A stretch of DNA of 7,365 nucleotides from Elstera litoralis (GTDB lineage Bacteria; Pseudomonadota; Alphaproteobacteria; Elsterales; Elsteraceae), in assembly GCF_000963705.1 (NCBI RefSeq), contig NZ_LAJY01000101.1:1-7365 (forward strand), in the 5' to 3' direction. Of the stretch, positions 1 to 6,696 are shown in pieces (within the stretch, counting starts at the first letter, position 1; every line of letters begins with the position of its first letter). The notes beneath the pieces were generated by a model, which searched no databases, was not told where the DNA came from, and saw nothing but the letters and a program-made list of their open reading frames with translations. The translations under genes were made by a program, and so were the position numbers.

Positions 1-306
1 CCCGTCGCGCTTGATCGCGCCGATCAGCTTATTCCGCTCCTTCTTATGGAGCAGAAGCTTACGCGGGCGACGCTCTTCATGGTTTTCGCGCGACTGTTTA
101 TAGGCGGGCACATAGCAGTTGAAGAGCCAGATTTCCCCGCCCATTTGGCTGGCGTGGGATTCGTTGATGCTGGCATGGCCCTGGCGTAGAGATTTCACCT
201 CCGTGCCGTGCAGGATCATGCCGCACTCAATCCGCTCTTCGATAAAATAGTCGAAGGTCGCGCGTCGGTTGAGCGACGCGTACCTGTCGCCGGGGCGAAT
301 GGCCAT
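1..306 (-). CDS. smpB: SsrA-binding protein SmpB (partial, C-terminus outside window)
   Basis: SmpB binds tmRNA (SsrA) and brings it to stalled ribosomes in the cytoplasm for trans-translation. The visible 102 residues, of about 155-160 usual for the family, carry the characteristic OB-fold sequence: ATFDYFIEERIECGMILHGT at about 17-36, then EVKSLRQGHASI, and a basic stretch ERRPRKLLLHKKE at 78-90. The basic C-terminal tail that reaches into the decoding centre lies beyond the window edge. The ATG at 306-304 shares its A with the TAA stop of dapA (TAATG). No Shine-Dalgarno sequence is visible just upstream (the mRNA there reads GGCTGCTCTCCTAATG), so translation probably depends on reinitiation after dapA. 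The dapA-smpB order is, from general knowledge, common in alphaproteobacteria. The identification is secure. Confidence 0.97.
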   Translation of the reverse strand, partial: MAIRPGDRYASLNRRATFDYFIEERIECGMILHGTEVKSLRQGHASINESHASQMGGEIWLFNCYVPAYKQSRENHEERRPRKLLLHKKERNKLIGAIKRDG

Positions 307-1208
307 TAGGAGAGCAGCCCTGCCTGCTTCAAAGCGGCCTCGACCTTCGCCCGGCCTGCCGCAGACAGCGGTGCGATGGGCAGGCGGCAGTCGAACGCCC
401 CGAGCCCGAGCAGCGAGGCGGCATATTTCACCGGGGCCGGGCTGGTTTCGCAGAACATGGCTTCGTGGACGGGATAGAGCCGTTCGTTGATCGCCATTGC
501 GGTTTTCACGTCGCCGGCAATCCAAGCGTCGTGCATCTGCGCGAGCAGACCGGGGGCGATATTGGCCGTGACCGAAATACAGCCGTGGCCGCCCTGGACC
601 AGATAGGCGAGCGCGGTCGCGTCTTCGCCTGAAAGCTGAATGAAATCGGCCCCGCAGGTGATGGTTTGGCGTAAGGGGCGCACGAGATCCGCCGTGGCAT
701 CCTTCACACCGATGATGCGCGGTAACTCGGCCAAGCGGCCCATCGTTTCCGGCGTCATGTCGACCACCGAGCGGCCGGGGATATTATAGATGAAGATCGG
801 CAAATCGGCGCAATCGTGCAGCGCCTTATAGTGCAGATACATCCCCTCTTGGCTGGGCTTGTTATAGTAGGGCGTCACCACCAGGGCCGCATCGGCCCCG
901 GCCTTTTCGGCGTGGCGCATGAAATCGATGGCTTCGGTGGTCGAGTTCGACCCGGCCCCGGCGATCACCGGCACCTTGCCCTTGGCGACCTCCAGGCACA
1001 GCTCGATCACGCGCTTATGTTCATCGTGGCTCAGCGTCGGCGATTCGCCGGTGGTGCCGACGGGAATCAGCCCGTCCGTGCCCTGCTCGATCTGCCAGGC
1101 GCAGAGTTTCTGGAACGCGGCCTCGTCCAGCTTCCCGTCTTTGAACGGGGTAAGCAGGGCGACCATCGACCCGTGAAACTTCTGCATCTGAGTGCCTGAC
1201 ACCGACAT
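306..1208 (-). CDS. dapA: 4-hydroxy-tetrahydrodipicolinate synthase (DapA)
   Basis: DapA condenses pyruvate with aspartate semialdehyde, the first committed step to diaminopimelate and lysine. It is a cytoplasmic TIM-barrel enzyme. Numbered from the chosen start (300 aa; E. coli has 292), it has GTTGES at 51-56 with T52/T53, TPYYN with Y115, YNIPGR with Y141 and R146, and the Schiff-base lysine K169 in GVKDA. The residues matching the E. coli lysine-feedback site (H56, N80, E84) appear as H64, N88 and E92, so lysine inhibition is plausible. The ORF extends to an ATG at 1223, but the ATG at 1208 is preferred because TGAGGA (1222-1217) lies 8 nt upstream, whereas the 1223 codon has no ribosome binding site. 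A third in-frame ATG at 1187 lacks one too. The gene heads an operon with smpB. Confidence 0.97.
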   Translation of the reverse strand: MSVSGTQMQKFHGSMVALLTPFKDGKLDEAAFQKLCAWQIEQGTDGLIPVGTTGESPTLSHDEHKRVIELCLEVAKGKVPVIAGAGSNSTTEAIDFMRHAEKAGADAALVVTPYYNKPSQEGMYLHYKALHDCADLPIFIYNIPGRSVVDMTPETMGRLAELPRIIGVKDATADLVRPLRQTITCGADFIQLSGEDATALAYLVQGGHGCISVTANIAPGLLAQMHDAWIAGDVKTAMAINERLYPVHEAMFCETSPAPVKYAASLLGLGAFDCRLPIAPLSAAGRAKVEAALKQAGLLS

Positions 1209-1216
1209 GGTAAAAA

Positions 1217-1222
1217 TCCTCA
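1217..1222 (-). promoter_or_regulatory. Shine-Dalgarno sequence deciding the dapA start
   Basis: The minus-strand sequence TGAGGA is followed by 8 nt and then ATG at 1208-1206. This spacing favours the internal ATG over the in-frame ATG at 1223, which overlaps the motif itself. Confidence 0.6.
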
Positions 1223-1223
1223 T

Positions 1224-1257
1224 AGAACCGCTTTGGGGTTAGAACCGCTTTGGGTTT
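1224..1257. repeat. 17-bp tandem repeat, two copies, in the dapA leader
   Basis: AGAACCGCTTTGGGGTT (1224-1240) is followed directly by AGAACCGCTTTGGGTTT (1241-1257). The copies differ at one position. The repeat ends 15 bp before the chosen dapA start on the minus strand, directly upstream of its ribosome binding site, and lies in the divergent gap to the lytic transglycosylase gene. The function is unknown; a repeated operator half-site or a recent tandem duplication would both fit. Confidence 0.75.
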
Positions 1258-1261
1258 GCCG

Positions 1262-1291
1262 ACACTAGCCGTGCCGGGCCGCCGAAGACAA
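1262..1291 (-). promoter_or_regulatory. Candidate sigma70-type promoter for dapA-smpB
   Basis: On the minus strand TTGTCT (1291-1286) is followed by an 18-nt spacer and TAGTGT (1267-1262). This is a moderate -35 and a weak -10. It would start transcription near 1255 and place the tandem repeat at the 5' end of the mRNA. A TTGACG further upstream (1308-1303) has no matching -10. The call rests on motif matching by eye only. Confidence 0.2.
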
Positions 1292-1382
1292 GCTTTCGAG
1301 CACGTCAACTGCGCATAGAGTGATGCATAAGCGCGTTTACGGCCTCTTGCCGCCGCTCGAAGCCGCGCATACACTCGCGCGC

Positions 1383-3659
1383 ATGATTTCCTATTGGCCC
1401 CGGCCCGTCTCCCCGGTTCCGCCCCGCTCCCGCGCTCTGCGCTTGGGTTTGGGCGTTGCTTTGGCCGCTCTGATGGCATTGGTGCCGATGGGGCAAAGCT
1501 TCGCGACGACGCCCGCCCCGCAGGCAAAAGCAAGCGCCGCAAAAACTGCGCCGGTCAAACCCGCAACAGTAAAGCCGGTTGCCGCCCCCAAAGCGAAACC
1601 GGCGGCGAAGGCTCCCGTCGCCAAAACGACCCCGGCGAAATCCACGCCCCCGGCGGTTGCCAAGCCTAAAGGCAAGCCGCCTTTGGTTCCCGTTGCGGCC
1701 GCAGGGGCCGCCACCGTCGCCGGAAAATCGGCGGTCGCGCTCAGTTCCGAAACCTATTACCGCGCCGCCCTGCTGGGTCTCGATTCCGGAAAACCGCTAC
1801 CGGAAAACCCGCCGCCCTCCACTGATCCGCTGCTGGATAAAGTGTTGAAATGGGCGTCGCTGGTCAAAGGCCTTGGCGGTGCCGGGTTCGAGGATGTGGC
1901 GCAGTTCCTCAAAGAGCATCCCGATTGGCCCGCCCAGGCGCAGTTACGCCGCCGGGCCGAAGATTTTCTGCTGACCGAGCCGTCCGATAGTTTCATCGTG
2001 CAATGGTTCGATGCCAACCCGCCGCAAAGCCGGGAAGCGCGCCAACGTTATGCCGATGGGCTCGCCGTGGTCGGCCGCGCCGCCGATGCCGCCACCTGGG
2101 TGCGCCGCTCCTGGACGGAAGATAGTTTCGCGCCGAGCGAGGAAGTGGCTTATTCGACACGTTACGCTGATATTTTACGCCCAGAAGACCATCGCGCCCG
2201 CGCCGACCGTGCCCTTGCCCGCGATGGGAACGATACCGCCCAGCGGCAGCTCACGCGCCTCAGCCCTGCCGATCAGGCGGCGATTTCAGCCCGCCTGTCG
2301 ATTCGTGGCGGCACCGACCCCGATACCGTCTTAGGCCGCGTCGATAAGGCGACCGCCGCCGACTCGGGCGTGATTTTCGATGCGGTGCGCGCCTATCGCC
2401 GCGCCGGAAAAGACGATGCCGCCCGCACACTGCTGGCGCAAAAAGTCGATGCCAGCCAGCGCCCCGATCTCTGGTGGACCGAGCGGGATTTGCAAATCCG
2501 CCGCCTGCTGCGCGAAGGCACCCCCGACACGGCCTATAAACTGGCGCGCGATCACGGTTTGCCGCCGGGCACGCCCGAATTCGCCGATTCGGAGTTTCTG
2601 GCCGGGCTCATTGCGCTGCGCTGGCAAAAGCAGCCGGACGCGGCGCTAACGCATTTTCAGGCCCTAGTGAAGAACAGCAAGACGCCGCCGAGCCAGTCGC
2701 GCGGGGCGTTCTGGTCGGGCCGCGCTGCGCTCGCCCTGGGCCAAGAGGCCGAGGCGAAGCAATGGTTCATGCGCGCCGCCGCCTATCCCGCCGCCTTCTA
2801 CGGGCAGTTGGCAACGGCCTTGCTAGGCGACACGGTGCCGGGCCGCTTACCGCCCGAAACCCTTCTAGCCGGTGCCGAGAAGCAGAAATTCGACTCGCTG
2901 GAGTTGGTGCGAATCGTGCGGCGCTTGACCGATATCGGCGTGCCGGAAAAAGCCGATCCATTCCTATTCCGCCTCGCGGACGGCGGGCAAGAGCGCGCGT
3001 CGGGGGCGGCCCAACTGGCCTATAGCCTGGGGCGGACGGAAACCGCCGTGCTCATCGCCCGCCGCGTCTACCGCGACGGCACGCTGCTGGCCGAAAGCGG
3101 CTACCCGCTGCTTCCGCAAGCCCTGCCCAGCGCGCCCGAAGCCGCGCTGGTCCACGCGATCATTCGCCAGGAAAGCAATTATTCCCCCACCGCCGTCAGC
3201 CGGGTCGGCGCGCGCGGGTTGATGCAGTTGATGCCCGCCACGGCCAAGCAAGTTGCCGGACGCCTGGGACTATCCCATACCGACGGACGCCTGACGGCGG
3301 AACCCGGCTATAACGTCCAACTCGGTCAAGCCTATCTCGCAACGGTGCTCGACCAGTTCAACGGCGATTACGCGCTGGCGATTGCCTCCTATAATGCCGG
3401 GCCGGGCCGCGTGCGCCAATGGCTGCGGGATTATGGCGACCCCGGCAGCGATATCGAAGGCTGGCTGACCTGGATTGAACAAATTCCCTTCTCGGAAACC
3501 CGCAATTACGTTCAGCGCGTGCTGGAAGGCGTTGCGGTCTATCGAGATCGCTGCGCCACACGCCCCCTCAACCGCACCCTGCCGCCACGCAACTGTCGGC
3601 TTGGTGCCTTAGCGAATGCGGGCCGCTCCCCGGCCGCCTGCCCTGATTTAACCATCTGA
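1383..3659 (+). CDS. slt: Periplasmic soluble lytic murein transglycosylase (Slt family, GH23)
   Basis: Slt enzymes cleave the MurNAc-GlcNAc bond of peptidoglycan and form 1,6-anhydroMurNAc ends. From the ATG at 1383 (758 aa) there is a signal peptide with a basic RSRALR stretch, a hydrophobic core (about 21-36) and a likely cut after SFA at 41. Next comes an acid-free Ala/Pro/Lys-rich linker (about 42-114), then a long helical U-domain-like region (about 120-580) with the Slt hallmarks SRGAFWSGRAALALG (from 439) and FYGQLA (from 472). The C-terminal SLT domain has catalytic Glu597 in RQESNY, GLMQLMP (612-618), SYNAGPG (669-675) and a closing NYVQRVLEGVAVY. An in-frame GTG at 1320 and ATG at 1323 would add 20-21 residues before the signal peptide. 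Neither start has a good ribosome binding site, and the short upstream stretch has GC-rich third positions, so the start is uncertain. Confidence 0.93.
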   Translation: MISYWPRPVSPVPPRSRALRLGLGVALAALMALVPMGQSFATTPAPQAKASAAKTAPVKPATVKPVAAPKAKPAAKAPVAKTTPAKSTPPAVAKPKGKPPLVPVAAAGAATVAGKSAVALSSETYYRAALLGLDSGKPLPENPPPSTDPLLDKVLKWASLVKGLGGAGFEDVAQFLKEHPDWPAQAQLRRRAEDFLLTEPSDSFIVQWFDANPPQSREARQRYADGLAVVGRAADAATWVRRSWTEDSFAPSEEVAYSTRYADILRPEDHRARADRALARDGNDTAQRQLTRLSPADQAAISARLSIRGGTDPDTVLGRVDKATAADSGVIFDAVRAYRRAGKDDAARTLLAQKVDASQRPDLWWTERDLQIRRLLREGTPDTAYKLARDHGLPPGTPEFADSEFLAGLIALRWQKQPDAALTHFQALVKNSKTPPSQSRGAFWSGRAALALGQEAEAKQWFMRAAAYPAAFYGQLATALLGDTVPGRLPPETLLAGAEKQKFDSLELVRIVRRLTDIGVPEKADPFLFRLADGGQERASGAAQLAYSLGRTETAVLIARRVYRDGTLLAESGYPLLPQALPSAPEAALVHAIIRQESNYSPTAVSRVGARGLMQLMPATAKQVAGRLGLSHTDGRLTAEPGYNVQLGQAYLATVLDQFNGDYALAIASYNAGPGRVRQWLRDYGDPGSDIEGWLTWIEQIPFSETRNYVQRVLEGVAVYRDRCATRPLNRTLPPRNCRLGALANAGRSPAACPDLTI

Positions 3660-4369
3660 TGACTGACCCCGACACGCACATCGATCCCTTTTGCACGATT
3701 ACGGCCTGCGTTTTCGATGCATATGGCACCCTGTTCGACATTGCCTCGCCCGTGCAGCGGCTGGGGCCGAAGCTGGGCGCGAAAGGCGCGGAACTCATCG
3801 CGCTCTGGCGTCGGCGGCAGCTTGAATATTCCTGGCTGCGCAGTTTGATGAACCGCTACTGCGATTTTTGGCAGATCACGGAAGAATCGCTCGATTACGC
3901 CCTGGCGGCGCTGAACTATCCCGCCGATGCGGGGCTGCGCCGGGAATTGCTCGATACGTTCCTAACGCTCGATGCGTTCCCCGATGCGGTGCGCACCCTC
4001 GGCCTGCTGCGCGACAATGGCTTTCGCGCGGCCATCCTCTCCAACGGCACGCCGCAAATGCTGACGGCGGCCGGTGAGGCCTCCGGAGTGACGCCGCTCG
4101 TCGATCTGGTGCTGTCGGTCGAATCGACCGGCTGCTATAAGCCGGACCCTTCCGTTTATCGCCACGCCGTGCAGCGACTCGACGTTCCGCCGGAGCGGAT
4201 TTTGTTCGTCTCGGCGAATGGATGGGACGTGGCGGGCGCATCGGCCTATGGGCTGCGCACGGTTTGGATCAACCGCAATGGCCTGCCCATCGAAGAACTG
4301 GGCATCCGGCCAACCGCAATGCTGACATCGCTGACCGACTTGGTCGGCCTGTTGCGCCTGCCGCGCTAA
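3659..4369 (+). CDS. L-2-haloacid dehalogenase (haloacid dehalogenase, type II)
   Basis: This HAD-superfamily enzyme is predicted to hydrolyse L-2-haloalkanoic acids to D-2-hydroxy acids with release of halide (EC 3.8.1.2), in the cytoplasm. The 236 residues match the type II family over their full length. Motif I is FDAYGTLFD with nucleophile Asp20 and Thr24. ALWRRRQLEYSWLRSLMNRY (48-67) carries Arg51, equivalent to the halide-binding Arg41 of the Pseudomonas L-DEX enzyme. Motif II is Ser128 in AILSNG. The others are Lys161 in YKPD, Tyr167, and FVSANGWD with Ser185, Asn187, Trp189 and Asp190. All the residues known to matter in L-DEX are therefore present, so the enzyme is probably active, although the natural substrate is unknown. 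The start ATG overlaps the slt stop (TGATG) without a visible ribosome binding site, which implies translational coupling. Confidence 0.93.
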   Translation: MTDPDTHIDPFCTITACVFDAYGTLFDIASPVQRLGPKLGAKGAELIALWRRRQLEYSWLRSLMNRYCDFWQITEESLDYALAALNYPADAGLRRELLDTFLTLDAFPDAVRTLGLLRDNGFRAAILSNGTPQMLTAAGEASGVTPLVDLVLSVESTGCYKPDPSVYRHAVQRLDVPPERILFVSANGWDVAGASAYGLRTVWINRNGLPIEELGIRPTAMLTSLTDLVGLLRLPR

Positions 4370-4418
4370 ACGCCTCAGCCCTCAGCAGGCGCGGCCATAC
4401 TCTGATTAAGCCGCCGCG

Positions 4419-4841
4419 TTATCGCGCGTCGTTAGCAGCAGCGTGCTGGCCTCGTCGTCCTTTTTTTTCCATAACGGCGGCCAAGCGGCGGCACATACCT
4501 TCGAGACGCGCGCCAGCTTCCATCGATAGCATATCGTGGTGAATATCGCCTTCGATCCGCGCCGTCCGGGTCAAGATCACTTCGCGCGCGCGGATCGATC
4601 CCACGATGGTTCCCGAAACCCGAACAAGATCCGCCGAAATATTGCCGCGCACTTGCGCGCTTTCCCCAATGGTCAAAATCTGCGCCTCGATATCGCCCTG
4701 AACGGTGCCGTCCAGATGCACTTCCCCGGCAGAGGCCAGATTGCCCGTTACCACCATATCGGGCGAGAGAATCGAGGGAACCCCCGCTTCGATTTTAGGG
4801 GAGGATTGGGAATCGCGGCGGCTACTTGACTTTGAAAACAT
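4419..4841 (-). CDS. Bactofilin family protein (DUF583, BacA-like)
   Basis: Bactofilins polymerise without nucleotide into membrane-associated filaments that localise cell-wall enzymes. The 140-residue product has a short N-terminus starting MFSKSSSRRD, like the MFSK-type membrane-binding peptide of Caulobacter BacA. A right-handed beta-helix core follows at about 23-117, with repeating turns such as VTGNLASAGEVHLDGTVQGD, RGNISADLVRVSGTIVGSI and RIEGDIHHDMLSMEAGARLEG, and then a short basic tail (KKGRRGQHAAANDAR). The start overlaps the 3' end of the M23 gene by 20 bp, and GAGGG lies 9 nt upstream inside that gene. The tail is encoded after a run of eight A residues (4468-4461). Loss of one A would give a different tail ending in KKDDEASTLLLTTRDNAAA with a stop at 4406 and more GC-rich third positions, so the annotated C-terminus is uncertain. 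Confidence 0.93.
   Translation of the reverse strand: MFSKSSSRRDSQSSPKIEAGVPSILSPDMVVTGNLASAGEVHLDGTVQGDIEAQILTIGESAQVRGNISADLVRVSGTIVGSIRAREVILTRTARIEGDIHHDMLSMEAGARLEGMCRRLAAVMEKKGRRGQHAAANDAR
4461..4468 (-). other. A8 homopolymer in the bactofilin 3' coding end
   Basis: The mRNA reads GGAAAAAAAAGG here. It is a run of eight A encoding part of Glu-Lys-Lys. Such runs are known sites of indel mutation, polymerase slippage and sequencing error. A one-base loss gives a 21-codon reading (from the Met before the run) to a TAA at 4408-4406; a one-base gain stops after about 13 codons. Confidence 0.8.
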
Positions 4842-6303
4842 AGCTAGCGGCCCTCATGAAATTGGCGGGGTCCAAGGGGCGGCCATTCACGACCACCTCA
4901 TAGTGCAAGTGGATACCGGAGGCGCGGCCCGATTTGCCCATCAGGCCGAGAACGGTCGCCCGATCCACCTCTTGACCATCGGTCACGCTGATTTCATCCA
5001 TATGCGCATAGCGCGTGCGAATGGAATAACCGTGATCGACTTCTACTAAGCGGCCATATTGCGGGTGCCACCCGGCAAAGACAATACGTCCCGGTGCCCC
5101 CGGACGAATGGGCGTGCGCAAGGGGGCTTGAAGGTCGAGCCCTTCGTGCAGCGCCGCCCGGCCATTGAACGGGTCCTTCCGGTAGCCGAAATTCGACATC
5201 ACCGCATAATCGTTGCGCACCGGCACCGCCAGCGGCAGGGAACTGAGCAGCGGACGCAGCACTTCCAACCGCTCGACGGAGGTGCCGAGTTGATCGGTCT
5301 TGCCGCGCACTTCCGGGGCCAGTTCCTTCACTTGATCCGACCAGGGAATAAACGGCCCGCCGCGCGCGCCCTTGCCATCCCTGCCCGTTACCAGGGGGGA
5401 AAGCCGCTTAGGATCGACGCCCGCTGCGGTGAACACCGCCTCAACCCGTTGCAGCGTGCCCTGGGTGCGCTCCTGGAGCTTGGCGAGCGCTTGCTGTTGC
5501 TGCTGGGCGAGGGTTGCCATCTTTGCTTCGATCTGCGCGGCCTTCTCGACCGCCGCATCGCGGTCGGCAACGGCTTGGCGGCGACCGGACTGCGCCTGAT
5601 CGACGATCTGCTGCTTCTGCACGAGGATTTTCTCAAGCTCGACCGCCCGATTCTGCGCCGAGGAAAGCTCGCCCTCAAGCCGTGCGATGTTCCGGTCGAT
5701 CGAAGCGCGGGCGGCGGCAGCGCGGCGGCGTTCATCGTCGGTCGAGACGATCCGGGTGCGCATCACAGTTACGTCGGTTTGCAACAGGTCATTGCGCTCG
5801 GAGAGGTTCGTCAACTCGCCCTCAAGGCCGTGCAACTGCTTGCGTAGGGCTTCTTCGGCGCTCGCGTAACGCTCCCGCTCGGTTTCCGAATCTTCCAGTC
5901 GATTATGGATCGAGGCGAGATCGTTCCGCAGCCCCTCATTTTGTTCAATCAACGTCAGAAGATAGGTTCGGTAGTAATTCAAGTCCTTGGTAATGGACAT
6001 AAATTTTTCGTGCTGACTGGAAACTTCTTCAATTAACTCATGGTAGGCAAGGCGGGTGCGTTCGATTTCACCGTTCTTTTTATCGACTTTAAAACTTTGA
6101 TAAATATACCCCGTTGTTCCGGCAATCATCCAAGCCGCACAGAAAAGCCCCGCGCCCGCAACCGAGGCCTGAAGCCGGGTGGTCAGCGTCACCGCCCGAA
6201 CCGTCGCCCCTTCGCGAATCACAATCTGCCGGGCCGGAAACCATGCCGTGAGATTTGCGCGAAAACGCTGCCCCAGGGTCAGCCGAATGCTTTTATTCCG
6301 CAT
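4822..6303 (-). CDS. Membrane-anchored coiled-coil M23 family metallopeptidase (LmdC-like)
   Basis: This is a predicted peptidoglycan DD-endopeptidase facing the periplasm. From the ATG at 6303 (493 aa) there is a basic cytoplasmic N-terminus (1-44), one transmembrane segment (about 45-68) and a long coiled coil with many Glu/Arg/Gln residues (about 75-290, including a QQQQQ run near 267). A linker follows, then a LytM/M23 domain (about 365-480). Zinc ligands are His386 and Asp390 (HEGLD) and His467; catalytic histidines are His434 (RYAHM) and His465 (HLH). All are present, so it should be catalytically competent rather than a degenerate EnvC-type activator. The ORF extends to a TTG at 6333, but the ATG at 6303 has GGGGGAAGAG just upstream. 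It precedes and overlaps the bactofilin gene, the arrangement known for bactofilin-M23 partners such as BacA-LmdC in stalked alphaproteobacteria. Confidence 0.93.
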   Translation of the reverse strand: MRNKSIRLTLGQRFRANLTAWFPARQIVIREGATVRAVTLTTRLQASVAGAGLFCAAWMIAGTTGYIYQSFKVDKKNGEIERTRLAYHELIEEVSSQHEKFMSITKDLNYYRTYLLTLIEQNEGLRNDLASIHNRLEDSETERERYASAEEALRKQLHGLEGELTNLSERNDLLQTDVTVMRTRIVSTDDERRRAAAARASIDRNIARLEGELSSAQNRAVELEKILVQKQQIVDQAQSGRRQAVADRDAAVEKAAQIEAKMATLAQQQQQALAKLQERTQGTLQRVEAVFTAAGVDPKRLSPLVTGRDGKGARGGPFIPWSDQVKELAPEVRGKTDQLGTSVERLEVLRPLLSSLPLAVPVRNDYAVMSNFGYRKDPFNGRAALHEGLDLQAPLRTPIRPGAPGRIVFAGWHPQYGRLVEVDHGYSIRTRYAHMDEISVTDGQEVDRATVLGLMGKSGRASGIHLHYEVVVNGRPLDPANFMRAASYVFKVK

Positions 6304-6332
6304 CAAATGCTCTTCCCCCAATCTGGCGGCCA

Positions 6333-6344
6333 AGCCTTAAGGCT
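6333..6344. promoter_or_regulatory. 12-bp perfect palindrome upstream of the M23 gene
   Basis: AGCCTTAAGGCT is a perfect palindrome lying 30-41 bp upstream of the M23 gene ATG. Its position in the probable 5' leader fits a regulator site, but chance cannot be excluded. Confidence 0.35.
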
Positions 6345-6417
6345 CTCGCTAAAATCCGCCGCTGCATTACATCCGATCAATCGGTAAGCCCGATGACCTG
6401 GATGGGTTGGAAAGCCC

Positions 6418-6423
6418 CTTATA
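6418..6423 (-). promoter_or_regulatory. Candidate -10 box for the M23-bactofilin operon
   Basis: The minus strand carries TATAAG, five of six matches to TATAAT, preceded by GC. No good -35 lies at 16-18 nt (AGATAA at 17). It would give a leader of roughly 105-110 nt that includes the 12-bp palindrome. Confidence 0.25.
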
Positions 6424-6627
6424 GCGCCAATCTTTTGCAATTATCTTAAGTTCGAGACAAAATCTCGTCAGACAGGTCACGCCGTCTTTGGTACTTGATG
6501 CCCCCCTGCGCAAGCAACAATTTTGCTTAAGGCGAAGACAAATTTTTTTCGATTTTTCCGGTATTTAGGGGGTTGACGCGTGCCTGTATCACAGCTTCGC
6601 GGCAATTGCTGATGCGATACACCCAAA

Positions 6628-6673
6628 TTGATTTTTAACACATTGAAATGTAATACTGATCTGCCGATATAAG
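6628..6673 (+). promoter_or_regulatory. Candidate promoter boxes for the unknown plus-strand gene
   Basis: Two overlapping readings are possible. TTGATT (6628-6633) with a 17-nt spacer leads to TAATAC (6651-6656). TTGAAA (6643-6648) with a 19-nt spacer leads to TATAAG (6668-6673). Neither is ideal. They lie 80-130 bp upstream of the start codon. Confidence 0.25.
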
Positions 6674-6696
6674 GGATGATAGACTCACTTTCTACA

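Noticed and set aside
816..1199. 127-codon plus-strand open frame opposite dapA
   Set aside because: It lies wholly antisense to conserved DapA active-site sequence and shows no independent protein features.
4371..4391. CGCCT-11 nt-AGGCG hairpin after the dehalogenase stop as a terminator
   Set aside because: The stem is only 5 bp, the loop is long and no T-tract follows, so a rho-independent terminator is not supported.
5059..5847. 262-codon plus-strand open frame opposite the M23 gene
   Set aside because: It is a shadow of the coiled-coil and peptidase coding region on the minus strand, whose motifs and frame are unambiguous.
6512..6549. AAGCAA/TTGCTT hairpin followed by a T7 run as a terminator
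   Set aside because: The T run starts about 14 nt after the stem, the stem is AT-rich, and no upstream plus-strand gene needs terminating.
6573..6596. TTGACG at 6573-6578 as a -35 box
   Set aside because: The best-looking -35 in the region has no acceptable -10 at 16-18 nt (TTCGCG), so I did not call a promoter there.
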